A stretch of DNA of 64,000 bases, from positions 1-64,000 of the forward strand of contig JAMSLZ010000018.1 in NCBI GenBank assembly GCA_026027325.1. The letters run 5' to 3'. This stretch comes from Actinomucor elegans. Lineage: Eukaryota > Mucoromycota > Mucoromycetes > Mucorales > Mucoraceae. Made by a program: the position numbers and the translations under genes. How positions within the stretch are numbered: position 1 is the first letter of the stretch; each line of letters opens with the position of its first letter. Shown piece by piece: positions 54,009-62,675 of this stretch. The notes beneath the pieces were generated by a model. It worked only from the letters and a program-made list of their open reading frames with translations. It was not told the origin of the DNA and did no database searches.

Positions 54009-54527
54009 TGTTGTATAATAAACTGTTGTATATCTATTTCTGTCACTGCGTCTTCGTTCTAACTAACTTGCTGATTGTTGATAATATAGTACAGTAAATA
54101 TGTATTAAAATAATCTCGGTGAGACCTCCAATGATACGTTTACGGTACTAAAGTGTGAATTCTTGATTTGAGTTGCTTTACGGTTCTTCTGATACAATTC
54201 ACCCGAGATTAATATGAATTTATATCGAATATTGATGTATAAAATGTATATTTGTTCTATTAAGTTAATGATTCGCGATTATCTTTTCAAATCCTTCCAA
54301 GTATCAATTCCAAACTCGTTAAAACGTCTTATTCAATTTATAATCAAAAGAAAAGCTTGTTTATTTATAAGTTAAATTATAATGATATTTAAATTATCAG
54401 AGAGTAGAGTGTGTAACTAAGTTATTTCGTAGTGTAAGTAAAATATTAAGGTCGGACCTTAAGGGCCTAATATAGTAGGTGGTGTGCGTCTAGGGTTCTT
54501 TTAGTTTAGAGTGGGGATTATACACCA
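54009..54527 (-). repeat. Possible 5' LTR of element C
   Basis: Read on the minus strand this stretch starts TGGTGTATAATCC and ends TTATACAACA, followed by a 50-60-bp leader into the element C Gag once H is removed. Only the TG..CA ends and position support it, since the matching 3' LTR is lost. Its outer end would lie 19 bp upstream of the tRNA-Leu gene. Confidence 0.35.
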
Positions 54528-54546
54528 CGCTACGTATCAAATATAT

Positions 54547-54629
54547 GGAAAGATGGCCGAGTTGGTCTAAGGCGTCACGTTAAGGTCGTGATCTCTTCGG
54601 AGGCGTGGGTTCAAATCCCACTCTTTTCA
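54547..54629 (+). tRNA. tRNA-Leu (anticodon AAG)
   Basis: The 83-nt sequence folds as a type II tRNA: acceptor GGAAAGA/TCTTTTC, D arm with GCC/GGC, anticodon stem TCACG/CGTGA with loop TTAAGGT (anticodon AAG), a long variable arm CTC-TTCG-GAG, and T arm GTGGG-TTCAAAT-CCCAC. The A-box (TGGCCGAGTTGG) and B-box (GGTTCAAATCC) promoters are intact. There is no intron. A TTTT terminator follows at about 54631. Confidence 0.95.
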
Positions 54630-54698
54630 CTTTTGTATCTTTGTGTTATTGAAGTTTGATTTTTTTTTTCAATCTGTTGTTAATGGATTATGCGCGTA

Positions 54699-56587
54699 TT
54701 GGTTTTTTCCAAACGGTTTGCGCATCAGATTTTTTTTTTTGCGCTCCGAATTTTTTTTTTTGCGTCCCCGAATTTTTTTTTTGCGCACAAGGATTTAATT
54801 TTTTGCGTACCTAGTTTTTTTTTTTGCGCATCAGATTTTTTCAGTTTGCGCATAAGTTTTCTAGTTTGCGTGCTTATTCTTCTCAGGATTTTTAAAAGTT
54901 TTATTTATAACATAATTTACTAAAGCATTGGCTCAAGAGTCAAACACCTATCAAAAAATGAAACAGAATGCTTAATCCAGTTGTGACAGTCTTCCACAGT
55001 AACCTGTTTTGCTGACTCAATAATCCTAGCACTCAAATTATCTGTTGCTGTGAGACAGTCTCTCTTTACGCCAGCTTTAACTTTCGACCAAAAAAGTTCA
55101 ATTGGATTTAGGAAAGGTGAGTAAGGAGGCAAGTAAACAGCTTTATATCCGCGACTTTCAATGAGTTCTTGGACAGCAGCGACTTTGTGTATAGCAGCGT
55201 TATCTAAGATAAGATAGCGACCAGACATTTCATGCTCATCAAGTGTATCCATAACATTACTGATAAATTGCAAGAAGTGCTCGCTTCGTGTACCAATTCT
55301 TGCGTTTGCCTTCGATACTTCAGCTGCTTCACCATCATCTCTCTTTCTCTTCTTATTGGAAGCGCCTTTCTTCTGGACAGCCTTTGGCTTGCGCAAAGTT
55401 AAGTCAATAACTCCTTTCTCGCATATTGCCCCAATTATAGTGATCGTAATTCCCCTGTTTGAAGGAAGTACGATTTTAGCTGGTAGTCCCCGCTTGGATC
55501 TACCGAAATTTCGTCTGATGTGCATATTAAATCCTGCCTCGTCAATAAAAACGCAGTTGCCAAACCAATTCATTTCCTTATCACCCATCCACTCCAATAC
55601 TCTCTCTCTTCGTTGCTTTAAAGTATTCTCAGAATTCCTCGCAGCAACAATTTTATCCAACTTCTTGAGGGTGAGGGACGCATGCTGAACAAGATGCTTA
55701 TGAAGACCGGAAAGGGTGATCGACTGAATGTCTGGGAAAGCGGAAAGTAATGCATCTCTTGCCTCCCATAAAACAGCGGCAGCAGCAGTGTCATAATATT
55801 GACAAAGGAAGTCGGTATGCTTTGGCTCAAGCTTCCGATTATTCCCTCCCAGACGTGATACTTTTTTGGTACCTGGCAAACGCTTCTCCTCATCATCTTT
55901 GTATGTTTTCACATAATGTTGGGCTGTTCTTACAACGATACCCACAGTTAGTCCTGCTTGTCTTGCAGACATCCCTTGTTCGATGACAAGATCAAGCAGT
56001 TCTTGTACTTGAAGTGCTGAGTAAGAGCGATATGGGCCTCTGGTCTTTTTAGCAGTCGTAGTCTTGGAGGCGGTTCTTAGTTTACTTTCTACTACTTGTT
56101 GACTCGTTGTCGCCTCTTGTTGACTAGCTATAGGCGTTTCTTGTGAATACTTGAGAAAAGCCTGAAAGCTACCGAAATCCATTATCCTTTTTATGTCTGG
56201 CTCAGCTTCTTTGACAGGCTTCTTCTCATCTACACCTGGTTGCCATTCGTGCCATTCTAAGGCAGTGGTTTCATACAAATCCATTTGAACTTCTTCTTCT
56301 ACTTCCATTGCAGTAACTTCAGGAATTTCATCAATAATGTTGAAGCAATGCATGTATTCATGGGGAACATTATTACACATTTTTACTTTAAAAAACTTGA
56401 GAAAAGAACAAGCACGTAAACTAAAAAAACTTATGCGCAAACTGAAAAAATCTGATGCGCAAAAAAAAAAACTAGGTACGCAAAAAATTAAATCCTTGTG
56501 CGCAAAAAAAAAATTCGGGGACGCAAAAAAAAAAATTCGGAGCGCAAAAAAAAAAATCTGATGCGCAAACCGTTTGGAAAAAACCAA
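54699..56587 (-). mobile_element. Tc1/mariner-IS630-type transposon with long inverted repeats
   Basis: The 1889-bp element has inverted repeats of about 200 bp (54699-54898 and 56388-56587) starting TTGGTTTTTTCCAAACGG, and a TA duplication on both sides. The repeats contain about eight spaced TTTTTGCG blocks. It carries one intact transposase gene. It lies 70 bp downstream of the tRNA gene. Confidence 0.95.
54920..56380 (-). CDS. DD34E transposase (Tc1/IS630 superfamily)
   Basis: This 486-aa protein cuts and inserts the element at TA. It has an acidic N-terminal extension, a paired helix-turn-helix (YSALQVQELLDLVIEQG, SARQAGLTVGI), and a DDE_3 core: D in VFIDEAGFN, D in LILDNAAIHK and E in NPIELFWS, with 34 residues between the last two. 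PPYSPFLNPIE is the family signature. The ATG at 56380 (MCNNVPHEYM) is chosen; the open frame continues upstream through the inverted repeat but that part is repeat-derived. A basic insert (KKGASNKKRKRDD) sits between the first two acidic residues. No break is seen. Confidence 0.93.
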   Translation of the reverse strand: MCNNVPHEYMHCFNIIDEIPEVTAMEVEEEVQMDLYETTALEWHEWQPGVDEKKPVKEAEPDIKRIMDFGSFQAFLKYSQETPIASQQEATTSQQVVESKLRTASKTTTAKKTRGPYRSYSALQVQELLDLVIEQGMSARQAGLTVGIVVRTAQHYVKTYKDDEEKRLPGTKKVSRLGGNNRKLEPKHTDFLCQYYDTAAAAVLWEARDALLSAFPDIQSITLSGLHKHLVQHASLTLKKLDKIVAARNSENTLKQRRERVLEWMGDKEMNWFGNCVFIDEAGFNMHIRRNFGRSKRGLPAKIVLPSNRGITITIIGAICEKGVIDLTLRKPKAVQKKGASNKKRKRDDGEAAEVSKANARIGTRSEHFLQFISNVMDTLDEHEMSGRYLILDNAAIHKVAAVQELIESRGYKAVYLPPYSPFLNPIELFWSKVKAGVKRDCLTATDNLSARIIESAKQVTVEDCHNWIKHSVSFFDRCLTLEPML

Positions 56588-56929
56588 TAACTTTTTATCT
56601 CTTATTTAGTTTTTTGTATTGTTGTCAGGTACACACAGACTTGTGTGTTACCTTCAATCGATTATAAATATCAAATGAAATGGAAAACAATAAAAGACAT
56701 CCTTTTATCCCATATATAATATTTTGTATAAACTTATTTCAATCTACTTTAAAAGTATATAGCTCTGCACACGACATTGTTGTGAGCAGGGATGTATATT
56801 TTAGTGTAGATTTATGTAAAAGTGCAATTAGGAGATAAAAGATAATCTTTATTCATTTAGCGTCCTATTTAATATATTTATACTAATTAAAAGGTTACGC
56901 ACAAATATAAAATCGTGTATAGATATTGT
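56588..56929. other. AT-rich intergenic stretch
   Basis: I see no gene, RNA or repeat that I can support. Bases near 56840-56925 loosely resemble the A/D-type LTR leader regions. Confidence 0.5.
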
Positions 56930-57114
56930 TGTATTCCATCACCTACTATCTAGCTGTTATATCCGGTGCTAAAGACGAAGGATATAATTTAAAATACAAA
57001 AATAAAAGAATAAACATCAGAATAACTTTTACTATCAGGATAGCTGATTCCATTTTACTGTCTATTCTTTTATTTTTGTATTTTAAATTATATCCTTCGT
57101 CTTTAGTACCGAAT
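56930..57114. repeat. Rearranged G-type LTR forming a palindrome
   Basis: A short piece of the LTR start (TGTTGTATTCCA) is followed by the last ~65 bp of the G-type LTR inverted, a short middle piece, then the same end in direct orientation. The arms (CTAAAGACGAAGGATATAA and its reverse complement) can pair into a hairpin. Confidence 0.75.
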
Positions 57115-57422
57115 TGTTATAGAGTAGAGACTATTGTATGAATAATAACCTATTCATTATCAATCTCATCTTACGGAAGCACTTATGAGTTGATATGTCT
57201 AAGATTCATGTCTCAGATGGATATATATCTAGAACATAGACCTATAACATAACATCTTCTTAAATCCTCTTCACCACACTTAGATAGACGATTAGTATAA
57301 ATAGGTTTAGTTTAGACATAGTTATAGGATCTTCATCTTTATATTTATTTTTGATAATAAAGCACAGTCTCAAAAACTACTTCTTTTGGTCTTCTTTATT
57401 ATTTCACTGTGCAAACACAACA
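57115..57422 (+). repeat. Solo A-type LTR
   Basis: The LTR is TGTTATAGAGTAG...GCAAACACAACA. The flanks CGAAT and CGGAT differ by one base and together continue the G-type LTR end, so this is a solo insertion in that LTR with a decayed 5-bp duplication. Confidence 0.85.
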
Positions 57423-58318
57423 CGGATATAATACGTTTTTTATTATTATTTAGTCCGGCACGGTACGATACGGTGTAAGATGTTGCTTGGGATGTCCGTA
57501 ATTAGTTATGTACATGCTTAATTAACGAGACAGAAAAAAAAAGAGAGATTTACTATTTTATTACTGCCAGCCTTCCGTTATTATTGGGTTGTGCCGTGAT
57601 TACACAAATTAAAACTATTCATCAGGCATACTTCATTACTATACTATGTAAAATGGTTATATCTCCATTACATTATTATGTGAATGATAGAATACAACAT
57701 GAGCCAGAAAAAACATTAATCTAGGCCAGAAAAACGTTAACCTAGGCCAAAAAAAAGTATGTTGTGTTTCTGCCATTTTCACTGAAAATCTCTATTATGA
57801 CTTTGAATTCAATAGAATACATTCTCGCTCAGCATTGAACGCATATTAATTTTTTTTCTCAAGCTGCCCAATCATCCTTTTAAGAGGTCTAGTATCGATG
57901 TTTCTTGTGTTAGCTTGTTATGATATCTACTACTAGTGTATATATCAAATAGTGCTGATTGGTTATGAAACATGCATTACCAACATAATTTTACAATAAC
58001 TGATGCCATTCATAAACAAGTCTATAGTTAATAACATGTTAGTTTAGTAGTAGATACTATAACATAAATGAATTAAAGGCGGATAACCCTATATCTATGA
58101 TATTTAACTTTTATTTACCTGTATTTTCTTCAACAAAATAAGTGTATATAATAACCACATCAACTAATTTAGATGTGAATACATGTGAGTATATGTGGAT
58201 TATGTTTAATTATGTATTAAAGCTCATATATATTTCCTTTATATGTTCAAATCTATTCATCTATTTCACCTATTTTTTTCTGTGGTGATGTAAATAATAA
58301 TTATTATTATAATTATAA
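57423..58318. other. Intergenic region with a diverged repeat
   Basis: Bases 57480-57600 match 10108-10205 in inverted orientation. The rest is AT-rich with no supportable gene. Confidence 0.5.
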
Positions 58319-58652
58319 CACTATGGGAAAAATTCGAGTGAATTTCGAGTGAATTCAAGTTAGCTTGTAATTCACCTGCAATTCACTTGCAATTCACTCG
58401 CAATTCACTCAAAAAACATGTTAACTTGCAATTTACTTGCAATTCACTCGAAAAGCACGTTAACCTTCTTATGACTTCAACCACTTATATTTCAACCTTT
58501 TTTGCATGTATTAACCATGTATAGATAATGAAACAACATATATCTAATGATAACTCTTTATTCAATAAGGTAAACGATCCAAAATGGGTGCATGATATTA
58601 AGTTAATTATATTTACTGATATATTACTGCAGTCCTTGATTTCTTGCATTTC

Positions 58653-59186
58653 TTAACTGAGCGCCTTCCACTTGAAGCCTGCAAATGGGTGTTCATTTTT
58701 CTCTCCTTTTGATTCAATATGCAAGTTATAGAATGTACACTCACACTTTCTTTCTGTCATATTTGCTTCTATTAGTCCATTTTTCTTGCACAAGAAATTC
58801 GAAGGCCAAACTCTTACACACTTGTCGATGATAGCAAGCCGTTCATCTGATGCTATCGACTGTTGTAGTATCGACTGTATCATGGAGAGCTTATTAAAAG
58901 AAGAAAGCTGCCTCCAGATTTTACATGCAGCTTCTGGGCTCTGCTGCGCAAAAGTTAGTATTGAAGAGAAAGCTTCTTGATCAAGTATTTCCATCAGGCT
59001 GCTAATATCGTCATCACCAGGCGCTGGATCCTTTAGGTATTCTTTTAAAAAGCATTGGATATAGACTTTAGGGTTTACTCTCCTTTGCTTCTTTGGCACT
59101 GGGATAATTTTTGAGCTTCCTATGTTTGAAGAGGGTTGAAACCTTTCATCGAAATAGTTAATGAGATCTTTTTTAAAATCTTCCAT
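58653..59186 (-). CDS. Hypothetical protein, 177 aa
   Basis: The frame starts MEDFKKDLINYFDERF and has a mixed, non-repetitive composition that looks coding: a basic patch (KKQRRVNPKVYIQCFLKEYL), an acidic linker (PGDDDISSLMEIL), a helical centre (LSMIQSILQQSI) and a cysteine-containing end (CECTFYNL). I recognise no domain. It lies inside the putative TIR element, convergent with the gene remnants on the + strand. It could be the accessory protein of that element or a captured gene. Confidence 0.45.
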   Translation of the reverse strand: MEDFKKDLINYFDERFQPSSNIGSSKIIPVPKKQRRVNPKVYIQCFLKEYLKDPAPGDDDISSLMEILDQEAFSSILTFAQQSPEAACKIWRQLSSFNKLSMIQSILQQSIASDERLAIIDKCVRVWPSNFLCKKNGLIEANMTERKCECTFYNLHIESKGEKNEHPFAGFKWKALS

Positions 59187-59529
59187 CCAAGATGGAAGTA
59201 ATTTTATTTGACAGTTAAGATCTCTGTCGTTTTCTCAGCTGCTGGATTGGCTGGTCTGACTAACTTGCCTTCTATTAGCTGGTATGATTCTATAAAATTT
59301 ATGGAAAGAAATGAGTGCAAAAGAAATGCATGTAGTGGAATCATCTTTATATCAGAAGTCCTGCAGTCAAAAATGGCTTTAACTTAATAGGTATAACCTG
59401 TGTCGGGAGAATCTACCAGGAAGTGCTAGGTATCATATACAAAAGACCAGAACCTATTAGAGCTAATGTAACGTAATTATGCATGATAAACCAACCTTGA
59501 TCGGATTTGATATCTCTTGTAGTAAAACA

Positions 59530-59797
59530 CACATCTGGCATTTTGCATATATATATATTAAGAGATGGGTTTCATTTAACCATCCATCTAAAGAGAGAAG
59601 TTTGCGTCACAGCTGAAAAGACAATTAATGCAGGGTAAACATGTCTTGAAAAGACCTTTGATTGTTGCCAAGAGACTATTGTCTTTGAAATATAAATACA
59701 AGAAATATAAGCTAGATAAAATAACTAAACTTACTCAAAATCAATAAAACCTTATAAAACGGTTTGAACATTTATTCACTTTTAATTTTTACTGCAC
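59530..59797 (+). repeat. Diverged E-type LTR
   Basis: It follows the E-type LTR from TTAAGAGATGGG to TTTTTACTGCA with many substitutions, including its TATAAATACAAG and AATAAAACC signals. Both target flanks are unclear. Bases 59187-59529 hold no feature I can support. Confidence 0.7.
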
Positions 59798-59878
59798 CTC
59801 TAAAACTGTATGCGTATAATACGTGCAGAGGCTCAACGCTTTTACCTTTATTTTACTCTTTCGCCTATTTCAGCAAGA

Positions 59879-60846
59879 TTAATGCCTGGTGAAAACTGCC
59901 CAGTGTGCCAACAGTGCTTTACTAAAAAAGAAATAAGAAGGCATAATATCAGTTGCAGAATACGACGTGCTTTCAATATATATAGTCAAGTAGAGCAGAA
60001 ACTTACACTATCTCAGCAAGGTTATTTTACCAGTAATTCTCATGTATCAGATGCTTTTTTAAACAATGAAACGCAACATCAATTGAGCACTGATATTGTA
60101 AATAACAATCCTACTGATATTTTACGAACAAGCCACTATGATTCCAGTAACTCTGTAGATATGAACAACTTGGATGAATGCGACTCTATAGTAAATGAAG
60201 AAGAAAATTCAGCAAAAACTAAAGTAATACAGAAAGATTGGCGAACAATTGAAGCTATAGAAGAAGACGCAATAGAAAAAAACCACAGTGGAAGAAATGC
60301 ACTCTAAATTAAGCAAATTTAAAGATACTATTGCTCGCCCTATTCAGCTTAAAATCAAGGACGATAGTAAACAGTGTATGGATATGTTAAGCCCTCCAGA
60401 GAGGAAAAGTTTAGAACTGAAGTATATCTTGAAAGAAAACAATGTATCAAAAAGTACGACCGAAAAAAATGTTTGACTTCTTCAATGAATACTTAATTGA
60501 GATGAATAGTGGTATAGTTCTTATTTCCATCTTGCTGCTTTACTACACAAAAGCGTATAAAAATTGGCAAACTGGAATTGAAAGCCATAGTGTTGATGAA
60601 GATATGGTATTTAAACCTTCTTCTGCTAACTTAATCAACCAACTACTTCCAACATGTTATAATAAGCATCTACTCCAGCAATATCTTGCCGATCATAATG
60701 GTTCCAGTTCAACAAAAGAGGAATACTCTGTTTTTACTTCTAATACTTACGGTAAAACGAGGAATGGCCAAACTGTTGATATTTTTTCAAGAAAACAAAG
60801 CCAAAAGATAGTTGTATACATATCAGTTGATACTACTTTCTTACAA
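59879..60846 (+). pseudogene. Broken copy of a multicopy gene with an N-terminal zinc-finger-like motif
   Basis: Three overlapping frames (59879-60307, 60288-60476, 60442-60849) read as one gene with two frame changes. The N-terminus MPGENCPVCQQCFTKKEIRRH...C is a C2HC-like finger. Later parts (DEDMVFKPSSANLINQL, NGSSSTKEEYS, KTRNGQTVD) match the copy at 22625-23738. The end after QKI is replaced by unrelated sequence. This copy keeps the empty site of the solo DDE repeat at 23406. Function unknown. Bases 60850-61190 show no feature. Confidence 0.5.
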
Positions 60847-61211
60847 TAAAATATAGATCAAATAAAGCAGTTTATTAGATAGAAAGATTAATACTTGCCT
60901 TATTGCAACATCAAACATGCTGCTACTATACGCAACCCAATGAAGAAAGGCTCCTATGGAAAATAATCAAAACCAGGGACATAGTAGGGTATGCTATACT
61001 AATATTTTCTTTATTAAATAAAGACAAAACATATGTTGCTTGGAGACCTTTTTAAACTAAGTGCATATATAAACCTATTCCATATTATCAATGTTGTCTT
61101 ATATTCGTTGAAACCAAATTCTGCTTTACTGCTTAGTTTAACATACAATTTGCTCGAACTAGCTCCATATTCACTCCAATTGGGAAACATGGAAACTCAT
61201 GAAAAAATAAT

Positions 61212-61345
61212 GGACATAAAGTGAATTCATGGCAAAATCAAGTGAGTTTCCAAGTTGCCATGAATTTCACTTTATTTCACTTTAAATTCAGGTGAAAGCA
61301 CCAATTCACTTGAAACTCACTTGATTTTGCCATGAATTCACTTTA
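61212..61345. repeat. Subterminal inverted repeat of the putative TIR element
   Basis: AAAGTGAATTCATGGCAAAA near 61217 pairs with its inverse near 61320 in arms of about 35 bp, with further GTGAATT/AATTCAC units between them. Confidence 0.75.
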
Positions 61346-61504
61346 TTTCACTTTTTTTTTTCCCATAATGTTATAATTTTACTTTCTACTCTCCGTTCAC
61401 CAATCGCAATCTTCCAATGGCCAAGCTACTCCAATTGAATTTATAATGGGTGGAGCAAAAAGACGCCGCTTTTTTTTTCTTTTCACAATAATAATACGCT
61501 AATC

Positions 61505-62528
61505 ATGTCAATGAACAGTAGATATCGTGAACGAAAATATAATACATCCGATAATGATCGTCTTTTAAGAGCATTGTCACAACCAGTCCAAGCATGGTAT
61601 GAAGAAAAGAGCAATAGTCTGTTTATTAGTTAATCTAAACGCGTCGTTTTACATAAACTAGGGAAAAGAAATGGACACAACACTCTACTTCAAAGACACT
61701 TCAAACATACAAATGGATCAAATGTAACTCACAAGCCAATTAAGGCATTGGACAGTTGAAATTCTAATCTATTGATCTTTTTCAGCTGATAAAATCATTG
61801 AATTTGAACAAGACGAAGAGAGTGAGGAAGAACCTGAAGCTATGGAAGTAGAAGAAGCACTTGATACTTCCGCTTTGGAAAATAATACAACGACGAATAT
61901 CAAAAACGAAACAGATTCCGGCACTGTTCCCAATGATAAAGACACGTTGGTTCAAGTGAATCAATCTACAAAGCAGGAACCCACCCAAGTACCAAAAGCA
62001 GCAGCTTCAACCAAGCCATTGAATGAGAATGCTATTCCTGGTGGGCCTAGTACCATGTTATCTAACAAAGCGATTTCTTCTATTCAACAAGAGGCAGAGG
62101 AAGAGGATGATGATCTACGATCTCAAACACCAAAATTAGATGATATTTCTGATGTTGAAGATCCAAATGCTGATAATGATGATGACGACGATAACGATGT
62201 GGACAGTATGAGTGATCCCTCCAAACATCCTGCTTTGGCACCTCATGCCCAAGCACGTATGACAGACGATGAGATGACAGATTCTACAGCAGCTACACCA
62301 CAAACGACAACGGAAGGGAATACACCTATGCCATTATTAGAGGATGATACAATGGGAGAATCGTCGAACCAACCACATCCATTGAGCCAAGAGATTCTTA
62401 CGAGTGCAGCTGCTTTCTTACATAATAATGAGGAGAATGGATCTTTAAACAATGATTCACCTGCCATTCAAACACCTGAAGATAATGTTATTCATCAGCA
62501 ACCTGCTGAAGCAATGGATCAACACTAA
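61505..62528 (+). CDS. BCL7-like N-terminal domain protein (spliced)
   Basis: Exons 61505-61596, 61662-61723 and 61786-62528 join in frame to about 298 aa. The introns have GTATGA..TAG and GTAACT..CAG borders, the second with a CTAAT branch site. The start MSMNSRYRERKYNTSD and the motif QAWEKKW, then TYKWIK, follow the BCL7 N-terminal pattern (WEKKW...YKW) known from SWI/SNF-associated BCL7 proteins. The rest is a long acidic, S/T/P-rich disordered tail (EEEDDDLRS, NADNDDDDDNDVD). In animals BCL7 is a BAF chromatin-remodelling subunit; the same role here is inference. This is the first ordinary gene from the telomere, 148 bp upstream of a WRAP73 gene on the same strand. Confidence 0.65.
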
Positions 62529-62675
62529 CAATGGTAGTAACACTATTAATTTGGCGAATTTATATACAATAAATGTTTTTGGTACGCGATTTAAACTTTC
62601 TGACGCGCCTTTTTTTTTGTCCACACGCGACTGTATTTTTCTTTCTTTCGAGTTTATAATTAAAGCTTCCTTCAA

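Larger units (their letters stand above)
58319..61370. mobile_element. Putative DNA transposon with CACTATGGG-type inverted ends
   Basis: The ends CACTATGGGAAAAA and, inverted, CATTATGGGAAAAA match at 13 of 14 bases. TTATAA lies on both outer sides. Just inside each end are repeated short motifs (GCAATTCACTTG on the left; GTGAATTCATGGC inverted pairs on the right), as is common for subterminal transposase sites. The interior holds an unknown minus-strand gene, an LTR remnant and a broken multicopy gene, but no transposase I recognise. The superfamily is not assigned. Confidence 0.5.

Noticed and set aside
61033..61224. 63-aa frame between the multicopy gene remnant and the BCL7-like gene
   Set aside because: Short, hydrophobic and overlapping the subterminal repeats, with no supporting signal.
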